Assembly: GCF_015645095.1 (NCBI RefSeq)
Contig: NZ_JADOTW010000022.1
Span: 16,245 to 80,244, forward strand
Direction of reading: 5' to 3'
DNA: 64,000 nt
Source of the DNA: Halomonas sp. 328
Lineage (GTDB): Bacteria; Pseudomonadota; Gammaproteobacteria; Pseudomonadales; Halomonadaceae
Shown: positions 45,689 through 55,759 of the stretch, one piece after another
Layout of the letters: each line of letters begins with the position of its first letter
Position numbering within the stretch: position 1 is the stretch's first letter
Made by a program: the position numbers and the translations under genes
The notes under the pieces: model-generated
What the model saw: the letters and a program-made list of their open reading frames with translations, nothing else
The model's database searches: none
What the model was told of the DNA's origin: nothing

Positions 45689-46480
45689 CTACCCTTCGGC
45701 GAGCTGGCGGAGTTGAGTGGTGAGGGTCAGCCGGTAGTCGTTGGGGGGAATGTACATAATCTGCCACGCCAGGGTGCGCCGCTCGCCGTCCTGATAGCGG
45801 GTCTCCAGGCGCATCCCGGGGGGCGGGGCCTCGGCCAGCTCCGGCACGATGGCCCGCGCCACCGCCTTGGGCAGGCGCCCCTGGCCGATGCGGTTATCGG
45901 CCAGGGTCGGCGCCACCCCCAGGCGCTGCAGCAGCGGCAGGACGCTTTCGTGCTCCAGGGCCTCGGCGGGCAGACGCATCAGCTCGCCGGCCTGATCGGC
46001 ACGCAGGTAGATCTCGGTATAGCAGTCGAAGGTGCCGTCGATGCGGTCCTGGCGTACCAGGTGCAGGTAGCCGCTCTGGCAACTTCCCAGCACCGCTTCC
46101 CAGGCACCCTGGCGAGTCAGAGCCTCGCGCTTGAGCAGGCGAATAAACACCAGCTTGACCGGGGAGCCATCGGGGCGCAGGAAGTGGAAGGCCGGGGTGG
46201 TGATCTCGCGGCGGTGGTCGCCGCCGGCCACGAAGGTGCCCAGGCGCCGGCGGCGCGTGAGCTCGCCGCTCTCCACCAGGTCACGCAGCGCCTTCTGTAC
46301 CGTGCCCAGGCTCAGCGGCAACGCCTCGGCCAGGGCCTGCTCGGTGGGCAGCCGGGTGCCCTCGGGCAGTTCGCCCTCGTTGATCAGCTCGATCAGGGCG
46401 TCGCGCAGGCAGAGGTACTTGGGGGTCCGAGGAGAGGCCTCGAGGTGACGAGCGACACGCTCGGCTAGCTGGGTCAACAC
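45689..46480 (-). CDS. GntR-family regulator with UTRA effector domain (HutC subfamily)
   Basis: 263 aa. N-terminal winged helix with KYLCLRDALIELINEGELPEGTRLPTEQALAEALPLSLGTVQKALRDLVESGELTRRRRLGTFV, then a UTRA ligand domain (about 90-250) ending in MYIPPNDYRLTLTTQLRQLAEG. HutC-type regulators sense small metabolites. It stands alone, framed by dispersed repeats on both sides, with extra copies of its 3' end downstream. A regulatory link to the Rieske operon through the palindrome at 45303 is possible but unproven. Confidence 0.85.
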   Translation of the reverse strand: MLTQLAERVARHLEASPRTPKYLCLRDALIELINEGELPEGTRLPTEQALAEALPLSLGTVQKALRDLVESGELTRRRRLGTFVAGGDHRREITTPAFHFLRPDGSPVKLVFIRLLKREALTRQGAWEAVLGSCQSGYLHLVRQDRIDGTFDCYTEIYLRADQAGELMRLPAEALEHESVLPLLQRLGVAPTLADNRIGQGRLPKAVARAIVPELAEAPPPGMRLETRYQDGERRTLAWQIMYIPPNDYRLTLTTQLRQLAEG

Positions 46481-46533
46481 GGCAGCGCCTTCACGAGAGT
46501 GAGTGGCGGCATTCTACCAGCCTGGGCGCCGGC

Positions 46534-46629
46534 GGGAAGCTGGAAGGCAGCATTATCCAGCCAACCCTGGGGTCAAGGGTTTTCTTCCAGCTTCCAGCTT
46601 ATGGCTTAAAGCTCCCGGCGCAGCCGGGA
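46534..46629. repeat. AGCTGGAAG-type dispersed repeat, copy c
   Basis: GGGAAGCTGGAAGGCAGCAT on the left and TTTCTTCCAGCTTCCAGCTT followed by ATGGCTTAAAGCTCCCGGCG on the right, ending one base before the fpr stop. The layout (left arm, GGCAGCAT, variable core with a CAAGG block, TTTTCTTCC, right arm, CCCGGCG-GCCGGG hairpin) parallels copy b. Confidence 0.65.
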
Positions 46630-46630
46630 A

Positions 46631-47407
46631 TTATTTCTCGACGAAGGCGCGCTCGATCACGTAGTCGCCGGGCTCACCCATGCGCGGGGAGATCTTGAAG
46701 CCCAGGTCGTCGAGCAGGGCGCTGGTCTCGTCGAGCATCGCCGGGCTGCCGCAGATCATGGCGCGATCCTGCTTGGGATCGATGGGCGGCAGGCCGGTGT
46801 CCTCGAACAGCTTGCCGCTGCGGATATGGTCGGTGAGGCGGCCCATGGTGTGGAACTCCTCGCGGGTCACGGTGGGGTAGTAGACCAGCTTCTCGCTGAT
46901 CTCCTCACCCAGGTACTCGTGGGCCGGCAGCTCCTTGGTGATGAAGTCGGCGTAGGCCAGCTCGCTGACGGTACGCACGCCGTGGATCAGCACGACCTTC
47001 TCGAAGCGCTCGTAGACTTCCGGGTCCTGGATCAGGCTCATGAAGGGCGCAAGGCCCGTACCGGTAGAGAGGAAGTAGAGGTTACGCCCCGGCAGCAGGT
47101 CGTCGGTGACCAGGGTGCCGGTGGGCTTGCGGCTGACCATGATATGGTCGCCCACCTTGAGGTGCTGGAGCCGCGAGGTCAGGGGGCCGTCCGGCACCTT
47201 GATGCTGAAGAACTCCAGGTGATCCTCGTAATTGGGGCTGGCGATGGAGTAGGCGCGCATCAGCGGCTTGCCATCCACCTCCAGGCCGATCATCACGAAC
47301 TGGCCGTTCTTGAAGCGCAGGCTGCGCTCCCGGGTAGTGCGGAAGCTGAACAGGGTGTCGTTCCAGTGATGGACGCTCAAGACTTCTTCCGAGGCAAACT
47401 TGCTCAC
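46631..47407 (-). CDS. fpr: Ferredoxin-NADP+ reductase
   Basis: 258 aa, bacterial subclass I FPR. FAD-binding RAYSIASPNYEDHLEFFSIKV, the NADP site STGTGLAPFMSLI and CGSPAMLDETSALLDDLGF, ending in YVIERAFVEK. In Pseudomonas this enzyme supports redox balance and Fe-S repair under oxidative stress and is activated by the neighbouring FinR. It is divergent from a LysR gene here, the same arrangement. Confidence 0.94.
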   Translation of the reverse strand: MSKFASEEVLSVHHWNDTLFSFRTTRERSLRFKNGQFVMIGLEVDGKPLMRAYSIASPNYEDHLEFFSIKVPDGPLTSRLQHLKVGDHIMVSRKPTGTLVTDDLLPGRNLYFLSTGTGLAPFMSLIQDPEVYERFEKVVLIHGVRTVSELAYADFITKELPAHEYLGEEISEKLVYYPTVTREEFHTMGRLTDHIRSGKLFEDTGLPPIDPKQDRAMICGSPAMLDETSALLDDLGFKISPRMGEPGDYVIERAFVEK

Positions 47408-47429
47408 GACCGACTCCTTCTCATATTCG

Positions 47430-47468
47430 ATTAGCGCATAAGGCGACTAAGCTGATCTTTGCGCTAAT
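47430..47468. promoter_or_regulatory. Inverted repeat in the fpr-lysR intergenic region
   Basis: ATTAGCGC (47430-47437) and GCGCTAAT (47461-47468), 8 bp perfect arms with a 23-base spacer, 23 bases from the fpr ATG. It is a candidate binding site for the divergent LysR (FinR-like) protein near the fpr promoter. Confidence 0.45.
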
Positions 47469-47515
47469 TCTAAGAGCCGACGCCATATCTGTTAAATGGA
47501 TTGTATGGATAAAGC

Positions 47516-47534
47516 TTATCTATAATGTAGATAA
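47516..47534 (+). promoter_or_regulatory. lysR -10 box embedded in a palindrome
   Basis: TTATCTA and TAGATAA flank TAATG, giving a 7 bp inverted repeat. A perfect -10 TATAAT occupies 47521-47526. A regulator bound here would occlude the lysR promoter, as expected for LysR autorepression. Confidence 0.5.
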
Positions 47535-47558
47535 ACAAACCTGCCGAGTGAAGCGAGC

Positions 47559-48485
47559 ATGCGCTATACCCTGCGACAGCTGGAGGTCTTCGTGGCCGTG
47601 GCCCAGCATGAGAGCGTCTCCCGGGCGGCCCGCGCCCTGGCCCTCTCCCAGTCGGCGGCCAGCACCGCCCTGGCGGAGCTGGAGCGCCAGTTCGACTGCC
47701 AGTTGCTGGACCGTATCGGCAAGCGCCTCAAGCTCAATGCCCTGGGCTTCCAGTTGCTGCCCAAGGCGGTGGCGTTGCTCGACCGCGCCGAGGAGATCGA
47801 GGAGCTGCTGCGCGGCCAGCATGGCGTCGGCTCCCTGGACGTGGGCGCCACCCTGACCATCGGCAACTACCTGGCCACCCTGCTGATCGGCGATTTCATG
47901 CAGCGCCATCCGGGCAGCCGGGTGCGCCTCTCGGTGCGCAATACCCAGGGCATCATCGAACGCATCGTCCAGCACGAGCTGGACCTGGGACTGATCGAGG
48001 GGGACTGTCAGCACGAGGACCTGGTGATGCAGTCCTGGGTGGAGGACGAGCTGGTGGTGTTCTGCGGCCCGGAGCATCCCCTGGCGGGGGCCGAGGCGGT
48101 GCCCCTGGAGCGGCTGATGCGCGAGGCCTGGATCATGCGCGAGCCGGGCTCCGGCACCCGCCTGACCCTGGAGCATGCCGCCCGTCACCGCCGCGGGCGC
48201 TTCAATACCCTGCTGGAACTGGAGCATACCGAGGGCATCAAGCGTGCCGTGGAGTCGGGGCTGGGCATCGGCTGCGTGTCTCGGCTGGCGCTGCGCGATG
48301 CCTTCCGCCGCGGCAGCCTGGTGCCCATCGCCACCCCGGAGCTGGACCTGCGCCGCCAGTTCGCCTTTATCTGGCACCGCCACAAGTACCTGACCACCGG
48401 GATGCGCGAGTTCCTCAAGCTGTGCCGTCAACTGACCGAGGGCGTCGAGCGCAGCGACCAGATCGCCCTGCCCTATTACCCCTGA
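47559..48485 (+). CDS. finR: LysR-family regulator, FinR-like
   Basis: 308 aa. Winged helix with RYTLRQLEVFVAVAQHESVSRAARALALSQSAASTALAELERQFDCQLLDRIGKR, then the periplasmic-binding-like effector domain (VGATLTIGNYLATLLIGDF, GLGIGCVSRLAL). Sequence and divergent position relative to fpr match Pseudomonas FinR, which activates fpr in response to superoxide. The symbol rests on synteny and my recollection of the family. Ends before a strong bidirectional terminator. Confidence 0.8.
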   Translation: MRYTLRQLEVFVAVAQHESVSRAARALALSQSAASTALAELERQFDCQLLDRIGKRLKLNALGFQLLPKAVALLDRAEEIEELLRGQHGVGSLDVGATLTIGNYLATLLIGDFMQRHPGSRVRLSVRNTQGIIERIVQHELDLGLIEGDCQHEDLVMQSWVEDELVVFCGPEHPLAGAEAVPLERLMREAWIMREPGSGTRLTLEHAARHRRGRFNTLLELEHTEGIKRAVESGLGIGCVSRLALRDAFRRGSLVPIATPELDLRRQFAFIWHRHKYLTTGMREFLKLCRQLTEGVERSDQIALPYYP

Positions 48486-48507
48486 GGCCTGCCCCCCGCC
48501 ACCGAAA

Positions 48508-48544
48508 ACGCCAAGCCCCGGGCGAATGGCCCGGGGCTTGGCGT
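48508..48544. terminator. Bidirectional terminator between lysR and chemoreceptor genes
   Basis: A perfect 15 bp stem ACGCCAAGCCCCGGG / CCCGGGGCTTGGCGT with a 7-base loop. On the minus strand it is followed by TTTTCGG, giving a U-run for the chemoreceptor transcript; on the plus strand the tail is GTTCC, weaker for lysR. Confidence 0.75.
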
Positions 48545-48561
48545 GTTCCACGATCGACGCT

Positions 48562-50685
48562 TCAGACCCGCTCGGGGAGCCGCCGTGGCGCCTCCTCGGG
48601 GGCCGCCAGCGACGTCGCCGACGGGGCCTCCATGCGCAGGGTAAAGCCGCCGACGATCTCGGCCAGGCGGTCTGCCTGCTCCTGGAGATGACCGGCGGCG
48701 GTGGTGGACTCCTCCACCAGGGCGGCGTTCTGCTGGGTCATGCTGTCCAGCTCGGTGACCGCCACGTTGACCTGACCGATGCCGTCGCGCTGCTCGCCGG
48801 CCGCGGCATTGATCTCGCCCAGCACATCGGTGACCCGGGTCACGCTGGCGACGATCTCCTGCATGGTCTCGCCGGCCTGGGCCACCAGGCTGGTGCCGTC
48901 CTTGACCCGGCCGTCCGAGGCCTCGATCAGTGCCTTGATCTCCTGGGCCGCGGAGGCCGAGCGGCTGGCCAGGTTGCGCACCTCGCCGGCCACCACCGCG
49001 AAACCGCGCCCCTGCTCCCCGGCCCGGGCCGCCTCCACCGAGGCATTCAGTGCCAGCAGGTTGGTCTGGAAGGCGATGCCATCCATGACGTTGACGATCT
49101 CGGCGATCTGTCGCGAGGAGTCGCCGATGGCGTCCATGGTGGTGACCACCTCGCCCACCACCTCGCCGCCCCGGGCCGCCACCCGGGAGGCGGAGAGCGC
49201 CAGCTGGTTGGCCTCCTGGGCGGAGTCGGCGGTCTGCGCCACGGTGCCGGTGATCTCCTCCATGGAGGCAGAGGTCTGCTGCAGGCTGGAGGCGGCGCTA
49301 TCGGTGCGCCGCGACAGGTCCTGGCCGCCGCTGGCGATCTCCGCGGCGGCGACGCGCACCGAGTCGCTGCTGCGGCGCACCTCGACCAGCACATCGTGGA
49401 TCTTGTCGGCGAAGGCGTTGAACTGGGTGGCCAACTGGGCCCCCTCGTCACGGCCCTTCACCGGCAGGCGCTGGGTCAGGTCGCCGTCGCCGGAGGCGAT
49501 CTCCTGCATGCGGCCCGCCAGTTCACGCAGCGGCCGGGCGATACGCCCGCCGACCCAGGCCAGGGCCAGCAGCCCCAGTACCGCCAGCAGGGCCCCCACC
49601 AGGCTCATGCCCAGGGCGTCGTTGCGGCGCTGCTCGGCGAGCACGCCCTGCAGGGCGTTGAGCTCGGCCAGCACCGCCGATTCCGGCAGGCGGATGGCCA
49701 GGGTCCACTGGGTCGGGGTATCGCCGATGCGAAACGGCAGGTAGCGCTCGAGCAGGCCCTCGGCCTCGACGCCGACCATCTGCCCCGAGGCACGCGCCTC
49801 GGCCAGGCGACCCGCCACCGCGTCCCCCATCACCGCCGCGGCCGGCTCACCGAGGCGGTCCGCGGCACCGGTGTGGGCCACCATGCCGCCACCGGCGGCC
49901 ACCAGGGCCATCTCGCCGGCGCCGTCATAGAGCTCGGCATTGGCCGCCTCCAGCAGGCCCTGGATAAAGCCCACCGAGAGGTCGGCGCCGGCCACGCCAC
50001 GGAACTCCCCCTCCACCATCACCGGCACATTGAAGGAGGTGACCATCAGCATCTGGTCGCCGAACTCGTAGGCGGCCGGGTCGATGATGCAGGGCGCCTC
50101 GTTCTCCCGCACGCAAAGGTAGTACTCCCCCTCGCGGATACCGCTGGGCAGGATCGCCTCGCTCTCCATATCCCCCAGCGGCAAGACGTCGATGACGCCA
50201 TCGGCGTCCCGGTACCACCAGGGCATGAAGCGACCGGTCTCTTGTTCATAGCCCTCCGCCTCGCGTCCGGCATGGTAGCGGTCCACGTCGAAGGCATCGG
50301 GCTCCCAGCCGATATAGACATCCACCAGGTCCGGGTAGGCCGCCAGGGTCTCGCGCATCAGGGTGGAGAGCTCGTCCCGATCCATCCACAGCAAGGGGCG
50401 CCCCTGGGCATCTTCACGGCCCATCAGGGCATTGGTCTGGGCGAGCATCTCGGCGACCCGTAGCGGTTCCTCGAGACGCCGACGCACCTCTACCGCCTGG
50501 GCCTGGGCCAGCACCGCCAGGCGCTCGTCGATGCCCGCCTCCAGCAACCCCTGGGTATGGGTCGCCACCGTCTGCTGGGTCCGCGACGAGGCGACCAGGG
50601 CATAGGCCACCAGGGCCAGGGCCACCACCAGCAGGCAGGCGCCGGCCAGGGTCACCACGAACCAGCGCAGGGATCTAAAATGCAT
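48562..50685 (-). CDS. Methyl-accepting chemotaxis protein 1 (dCache sensor)
   Basis: 707 aa. N-terminal membrane helix (about 9-31), a roughly 320-residue periplasmic double-Cache domain with [18 protein letters not shown] and [26 protein letters not shown], a second helix (about 365-385), HAMP, and the signalling hairpin with [44 protein letters not shown]. The sensor differs from the other two receptors while the cytoplasmic half is nearly identical. It has no C-terminal CheR pentapeptide. Its start overlaps the stop of receptor 2 by 11 bases, indicating coupling. Confidence 0.92.
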   Translation of the reverse strand: MHFRSLRWFVVTLAGACLLVVALALVAYALVASSRTQQTVATHTQGLLEAGIDERLAVLAQAQAVEVRRRLEEPLRVAEMLAQTNALMGREDAQGRPLLWMDRDELSTLMRETLAAYPDLVDVYIGWEPDAFDVDRYHAGREAEGYEQETGRFMPWWYRDADGVIDVLPLGDMESEAILPSGIREGEYYLCVRENEAPCIIDPAAYEFGDQMLMVTSFNVPVMVEGEFRGVAGADLSVGFIQGLLEAANAELYDGAGEMALVAAGGGMVAHTGAADRLGEPAAAVMGDAVAGRLAEARASGQMVGVEAEGLLERYLPFRIGDTPTQWTLAIRLPESAVLAELNALQGVLAEQRRNDALGMSLVGALLAVLGLLALAWVGGRIARPLRELAGRMQEIASGDGDLTQRLPVKGRDEGAQLATQFNAFADKIHDVLVEVRRSSDSVRVAAAEIASGGQDLSRRTDSAASSLQQTSASMEEITGTVAQTADSAQEANQLALSASRVAARGGEVVGEVVTTMDAIGDSSRQIAEIVNVMDGIAFQTNLLALNASVEAARAGEQGRGFAVVAGEVRNLASRSASAAQEIKALIEASDGRVKDGTSLVAQAGETMQEIVASVTRVTDVLGEINAAAGEQRDGIGQVNVAVTELDSMTQQNAALVEESTTAAGHLQEQADRLAEIVGGFTLRMEAPSATSLAAPEEAPRRLPERV

Positions 50686-52549
50686 GCTCCAACTCCTGGG
50701 AAGGCGCCGCGGCCGCCGAAGGCCTGGGCAGGCTCGGCTGGGCGGCAGACTGGGAAAGGGTAAAGGCGCCGACGGCCTGGGCCAGGCGATCCGCCTGCTC
50801 CTTGAGTCGTTCGGCGGCGGTGGTGGACTCCTCCACCAGGGCGGCGTTCTGCTGGGTCATGCTGTCCAGCTCGGTGACCGCCACGTTGACCTGACCGATG
50901 CCGTCACGCTGCTCGCCGGCCGCGGCATTGATCTCGCCCAGCACATCGGTGACCCGCGTCACGCTGGCGACGATCTCCTGCATGGTCTCGCCGGCCTGGG
51001 CCACCAGGCGGGTGCCGTCCTTGACGCGGCTGTCCGAGGCCTCGATCAGTGCCTTGATCTCCTGGGCCGCGGAGGCCGAGCGGCTGGCCAGGTTGCGCAC
51101 CTCGCCGGCCACCACCGCGAAGCCGCGGCCCTGCTCGCCGGCCCGGGCCGCCTCCACCGAGGCATTCAGTGCCAGCAGGTTGGTCTGGAAGGCGATGCCA
51201 TCCATGACGTTGACGATCTCGGCGATCTGTCGCGAGGAGTCGCCGATGGCGTCCATGGTGGTGACCACCTCGCCCACCACCTCGCCGCCCCGGGCCGCCA
51301 CCCGGGAGGCGGAGAGCGCCAGCTGGTTGGCCTCCTGGGCGGAGTCGGCGGTCTGCGCCACGGTGCCGGTGATCTCCTCCATGGAGGCAGAGGTCTGCTG
51401 CAGGCTGGAGGCGGCACTATCGGTGCGCCGCGACAGGTCCTGGCCGCCGCTGGCGATCTCATTGGCGGCGATGCGCACCGACTCGCTGCTGTCGCGGATG
51501 GTCAGCATCACCGCCTCCATCTTGGCCACGAAGCGATTGAAGGCCTGGGCGATCTGCGCCACCTCGTCCCGCCCTTCCTCCGGCAGGCGCCGGGTCAGGT
51601 CGCCCTCGCCGCTGGCCACGTCCTGCATGGCGTCCCGGGCCAGCTGCAGGCGGCGGAACACCACCTTGAGCAGGGCCCCCAGCACCAGCACCGCCCCCAG
51701 GGCCACCAGCACCAGGGTCAGGGCCGAGGTGCCGAGGATGGCACGCAGCCCGGCGGTGGCCTCGCGTTCGTCCAGGGCCACCACCAGCTGCCAGTCGGTA
51801 CCGGCGATGGCCCGGCTGCCCAGCAGCCGATCCCGGCCATCCAGGCTCAGCCGCGGCGGCACGCTCGCGCCGGACAACCCATTCAGGAAATCGGCCTCCA
51901 GGGTCGGGTTAAGGCGGCTGGCGGGCTCCAGCGCCAGGGCGGGGTCCGGGTGGGCGATCAGGGTGCCGTCGCCGGCCACCAGGAAGGCGAAGCTCTCCGG
52001 GGAGGGACGGATCCCGGCCACCCCCTCGACGATGGTATCGATGACGATATCGCCGCCCAGCACCGCTTCCAGCCGCCCCCCCTGGTAGAAGGGGTGAGCG
52101 ATGGTCACCACCAGCTGGCCGGTGTTGGCATCCACGTAGGGGAGGGTGACGACGGTGTCGCCGACCGCCTCGGCCCGCTGATACCAGGGCCGCACCCGGG
52201 GATCATAGTCGGCGGGAGGCACCCAGCCGTCGGAGGTCACCATGTCACCGGTACCGGGGTCGGCCACATAGGTGGACAGGAACCCACCGGAGGCGGCCAG
52301 TTGCTGCAGGGCCCCCAGGGGCGCCTCGCTCAGGGCGCCCTCGGCGGCGGCGGCCATGGCCTGGCGCGCCTGGATCCACTCGCCGACGGCCTGGGCATGC
52401 CCCTCGGCGGTGGCATCGAGCTGCTGGGCGATCTGGCGGTCATTATGGGACTGGAGGGTGAAATAACTGGCGATACCATTGATCGCCAGCGCCAGGGTGA
52501 TCACCACCACGGCGGCGATCAGGATACGGGTTCGCAGGGAGGTCGGCAT
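50675..52549 (-). CDS. Methyl-accepting chemotaxis protein 2 (amino-acid-type dCache sensor)
   Basis: 624 aa. Membrane helix at 8-27, periplasmic dCache (about 30-275), second helix (about 278-300), HAMP and signalling domain. The distal Cache pocket has [32 protein letters not shown], matching the Y-R-W-Y-D pattern reported for amino-acid-sensing dCache receptors such as PctA. L-amino acid sensing is therefore a reasoned prediction. The C-terminal tail ([19 protein letters not shown]) has no CheR-docking pentapeptide. Confidence 0.92.
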   Translation of the reverse strand: MPTSLRTRILIAAVVVITLALAINGIASYFTLQSHNDRQIAQQLDATAEGHAQAVGEWIQARQAMAAAAEGALSEAPLGALQQLAASGGFLSTYVADPGTGDMVTSDGWVPPADYDPRVRPWYQRAEAVGDTVVTLPYVDANTGQLVVTIAHPFYQGGRLEAVLGGDIVIDTIVEGVAGIRPSPESFAFLVAGDGTLIAHPDPALALEPASRLNPTLEADFLNGLSGASVPPRLSLDGRDRLLGSRAIAGTDWQLVVALDEREATAGLRAILGTSALTLVLVALGAVLVLGALLKVVFRRLQLARDAMQDVASGEGDLTRRLPEEGRDEVAQIAQAFNRFVAKMEAVMLTIRDSSESVRIAANEIASGGQDLSRRTDSAASSLQQTSASMEEITGTVAQTADSAQEANQLALSASRVAARGGEVVGEVVTTMDAIGDSSRQIAEIVNVMDGIAFQTNLLALNASVEAARAGEQGRGFAVVAGEVRNLASRSASAAQEIKALIEASDSRVKDGTRLVAQAGETMQEIVASVTRVTDVLGEINAAAGEQRDGIGQVNVAVTELDSMTQQNAALVEESTTAAERLKEQADRLAQAVGAFTLSQSAAQPSLPRPSAAAAPSQELEHAF

Positions 52550-52674
52550 GCGGGTCTCGCTCGTCGGGTCGGGGAGTTGTTGTCAGCGCCGTCCCACGGG
52601 TGCCACGGGCCGGCATTAGACCTAGGTATCGGCTGCCGACCCGACGAGCTTTAATTTCTGCGACTAACGCGCTT

Positions 52675-54555
52675 TCACGAAAAGGACTCGTGCGCTCCGT
52701 AGTTCCGGGTCCGAATGTTCCCCGCCAGGCTCGGTGCCCCCGATGGGGCCGGTTGCGACAGGGTAAAGGCGCCGACGGCCTGGGCCAGGCGATCCGCCTG
52801 CTCCTTGAGTCGTTCGGCGGCGGTGGTGGACTCCTCCACCAGGGCGGCGTTCTGCTGGGTCATGCTGTCCAGCTCGGTGACCGCCACATTGACCTGACCG
52901 ATGCCGTCGCGCTGCTCGCCGGCCGCGGCATTGATCTCGCCCAGCACATCGGTGACCCGGGTCACGCTGGCGACGATCTCCTGCATGGTCTCGCCGGCCT
53001 GGGCCACCAGGCTGGTGCCGTCCTTGACCCGGCCGTCCGAGGCCTCGATCAGTGCCTTGATCTCCTGGGCCGCGGAGGCCGAGCGGCTGGCCAGGTTGCG
53101 CACCTCGCCGGCCACCACCGCGAAACCGCGCCCCTGCTCCCCGGCCCGGGCCGCCTCCACCGAGGCATTCAGTGCCAGCAGATTGGTCTGGAAGGCGATG
53201 CCATCCATGACGTTGACGATCTCGGCGATCTGCCGCGAGGAGTCGCCGATGGCGTCCATGGTGGTGACCACCTCGCCCACCACCTCGCCGCCCCGGGCCG
53301 CCACCCGGGAGGCGGAGAGGGCCAGCTGGTTGGCCTCCTGGGCGGAGTCGGCGGTCTGCGCCACGGTGCCGGTGATCTCCTCCATGGAGGCAGAGGTCTG
53401 CTGCAGGCTGGAGGCGGCACTATCGGTGCGCCGCGACAGGTCCTGGCCGCCGCTGGCGATCTCATTGGCGGCGATGCGCACCGACTCGCTGCTGTCGCGG
53501 ATGGTCAGCATCACCGCCTCCATCTTGGCCACGAAGCGATTGAAGGCCTGGGCGATCTGCGCCACCTCGTCCCGCCCTTCCTCCGGCAGGCGCCGGGTCA
53601 GGTCGCCCTCGCCGCTGGCCACGTCCTGCATGGCGTCCCGGGCCAGCTGCAGGCGGCGGAACACCACCTTGAGCAGGGCCCCCAACACCAGCACCGCCCC
53701 CAGGGCCACCAGCACCAGGGTCAGGGCCGAGGTGCCGAGGATGGCACGCAGCCCGGCGGTGGCCTCGCGTTCGTCCAGGGCCACCACCAGCTGCCAATCG
53801 GTACCGGCGATGGCCCGGCTGCCCAGCAGCCGGTCCCGACCGGCCAGACTCAACACCGGCGGCGCCTCGGCGCCGGCCAGTTCTCCCAGGAAGGCGGCCT
53901 CCAGGGTCGGGTTAAGGCGGCTGGCGGGCTCCAGCGCCAGGGCGGGGTCCGGGTGGGCGATCAGGGTGCCATCGCCGGCCACCAGGAAGGCGAAGCTCTC
54001 CGGGGAGGGACGGATCTCGGCCACTCCCTCGACGATGGTATCGATGGTGATATTGCCACCCACGACCGCCTCCAGGCGCCCTCCTTGGCCGAAGGGATGA
54101 GCGATGGTCACCACCAGTTGCCCCGTTCCACTGTCGATATAGGGAAGGGTCACGATGGTGTCGCCGGCGGCCTCGGCCTGCTGATACCAGGCACGACGGC
54201 GGGGATCGTAGTCGGCGGGGGGCTCCCAGCCATCGGATGAGATCAGCTCACCGCTGCGTGCATCGGCCACATAGGTCGCCATGAAGCCTCCTGACGCCTC
54301 CAGCTGCAGGAGCGCCGGTAGGGGATTGTCGCCGGAGACGGCGCCCTCGGCGGCGGCGACCATGGCCTGACGCGCCTCGACCCACTCGCCCACGGCCTGG
54401 GCATGCCCCTCGGCGGTAGCATCGAGCTGCCGGGCGATCTGGCGGTCGTTATGGGACTGGAGGGTGAGGTAACTGGCCACGCCATTGATCGCCAGGGCCA
54501 GGGTGATCACCACCACGGCGGCGATCAGGATACGGGTTCGCAGGGAGGTCGGCAT
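52675..54555 (-). CDS. Methyl-accepting chemotaxis protein 3 (amino-acid-type dCache sensor)
   Basis: 626 aa with the same architecture as receptor 2 and the same N-terminus [20 protein letters not shown]. The sensor has [32 protein letters not shown]: the motif is kept, but surrounding pocket residues differ from receptor 2, so ligand range may differ. From about residue 285 to 610 the protein is almost identical to receptor 2. The ATG at 54555 matches the start of receptor 2. A 125-base gap separates the two genes. Confidence 0.92.
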   Translation of the reverse strand: MPTSLRTRILIAAVVVITLALAINGVASYLTLQSHNDRQIARQLDATAEGHAQAVGEWVEARQAMVAAAEGAVSGDNPLPALLQLEASGGFMATYVADARSGELISSDGWEPPADYDPRRRAWYQQAEAAGDTIVTLPYIDSGTGQLVVTIAHPFGQGGRLEAVVGGNITIDTIVEGVAEIRPSPESFAFLVAGDGTLIAHPDPALALEPASRLNPTLEAAFLGELAGAEAPPVLSLAGRDRLLGSRAIAGTDWQLVVALDEREATAGLRAILGTSALTLVLVALGAVLVLGALLKVVFRRLQLARDAMQDVASGEGDLTRRLPEEGRDEVAQIAQAFNRFVAKMEAVMLTIRDSSESVRIAANEIASGGQDLSRRTDSAASSLQQTSASMEEITGTVAQTADSAQEANQLALSASRVAARGGEVVGEVVTTMDAIGDSSRQIAEIVNVMDGIAFQTNLLALNASVEAARAGEQGRGFAVVAGEVRNLASRSASAAQEIKALIEASDGRVKDGTSLVAQAGETMQEIVASVTRVTDVLGEINAAAGEQRDGIGQVNVAVTELDSMTQQNAALVEESTTAAERLKEQADRLAQAVGAFTLSQPAPSGAPSLAGNIRTRNYGAHESFS

Positions 54556-54647
54556 GCGGGTCTCGCTCGTCAAAAGTATTATCGCCGGCACACGGGGGCC
54601 ATGTACCGGCGAGCACGAGCAGGTTATCGACCTTTGTCGAACAAGCT

Positions 54648-55076
54648 TTAACGCATATCGCTGACCGCCTCCTGGATATCCGCCAGAGACGCCTTGGAAA
54701 GGTCCTTGGGCAGGGAGTGGATCAGCAGCTTGTGCGTCGCGTCGTCCAGCTTGTCACGCAGGATACCCAGGAAGCGCGGTGGCGCTACCAGGATCAACTT
54801 GCGCAGATGGTTGCCGACCCGGGCACGATAGATGCACTCCGCCACCTGCTTGGCGAAGATCTCCGCATGGTGATGAGAGGCGACGTTCTCGCCCCCGGAG
54901 GTGCGTGAGGTGCGCGCCATGGACTCATGCACCTCGCCGCCGCCATCCGTGACCAGGTCCCCCTCATGCAATCGCCCCTCGGCATGTACCAGGCTCTCCT
55001 TCTCTTCCAGCTTCAGTCCCTCACGGGTAAAGACGCGGGCCCGGGCCGCATCGGCCACCACGATATAGGTCGTCAT
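54648..55076 (-). CDS. Host-attachment-family protein (PF10116; bacterial eRF1-like)
   Basis: 142 aa. [20 protein letters not shown] and the C-terminal [46 protein letters not shown] are diagnostic of the family named for attachment to host cells in Agrobacterium, later grouped with baeRF-type release-factor-like domains. [15 protein letters not shown] is another conserved block. The function in a free-living halophile is unclear; many members are stress-associated. A long upstream in-frame extension is proline/arginine-rich and rejected. Confidence 0.85.
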   Translation of the reverse strand: MTTYIVVADAARARVFTREGLKLEEKESLVHAEGRLHEGDLVTDGGGEVHESMARTSRTSGGENVASHHHAEIFAKQVAECIYRARVGNHLRKLILVAPPRFLGILRDKLDDATHKLLIHSLPKDLSKASLADIQEAVSDMR

Positions 55077-55258
55077 GGGAACTCCTTGGCAAGACTCAGG
55101 GAACGAGGCCGGAGGCCTCCTATGGAGCGTGGCAAGGGCTGGGGAAGGCGTCAACTTCCCGCATCGCGGTAGCTGCGCAGGCCCGGGAACTGGGGTAGCA
55201 TGCCGCCATCGGCAGGATGCCGACCGTCTCCGCACCGCCAACTCCAGGAAGGCTAGCC

Positions 55259-55732
55259 ATGCGTCGATTCCTCTTTCCACGTCACCCCCTGCCCCGCTCC
55301 ACCCTGCTGTTCTGTCACCTGCTGCTGCAACTGGGCCTGCTCGCCTATGGCCTGAGTCGCCTGCTGCCACGGACCCCCTGGCTGACCGACACCACCTGGT
55401 GGGCGGTCTGGCCCGCCCTGGCCCTGGGCGGTGGCCTGCTGCTGCTGGCCATGGTGGCGGCGCGCCTGCTGCTGGAGCTGTGGCTGCTGCCCTACCACCT
55501 GGCGGCCCGGCAGGGTGGCTTCGCCCCCCAGGCGGTGATGACCCGCTCCTATGCGCGCCGCCCCGCCGTACACGACCCGGACAGCGCCTGGACCAGCGAG
55601 GCCCGCCGGGTCGCACTGGAGGACGAGGTCCTCGGCGAGGCCCGGGTGCGCCAGGAGGCCAGCGAACCGACCCTGAACTTCCGGGCCGGCATCGACACGG
55701 CCGACGACAGGGGCGAACCGCGCCTCTCCTGA
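55259..55732 (+). CDS. Hypothetical two-helix membrane protein
   Basis: 157 aa. Two hydrophobic helices (STLLFCHLLLQLGLLAYGL and WWAVWPALALGGGLLLLAMVAARLLLELWLLP), then a polar 70-residue tail. CCAGGAAGG precedes the ATG at 55259. I do not recognise the family. It is transcribed toward the convergent aapP-type gene and is divergent from the host-attachment gene. Confidence 0.65.
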   Translation: MRRFLFPRHPLPRSTLLFCHLLLQLGLLAYGLSRLLPRTPWLTDTTWWAVWPALALGGGLLLLAMVAARLLLELWLLPYHLAARQGGFAPQAVMTRSYARRPAVHDPDSAWTSEARRVALEDEVLGEARVRQEASEPTLNFRAGIDTADDRGEPRLS

Positions 55733-55759
55733 GGCGAGCGCAGACCGATTTCGTAAGGC

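Noticed and set aside
45528..45767. 79-codon minus-strand ORF with a repeated RLPADPHHS motif
   Set aside because: The repeat arises from the tandem DNA copies of the GntR gene end read out of frame, not from a real repeat protein.
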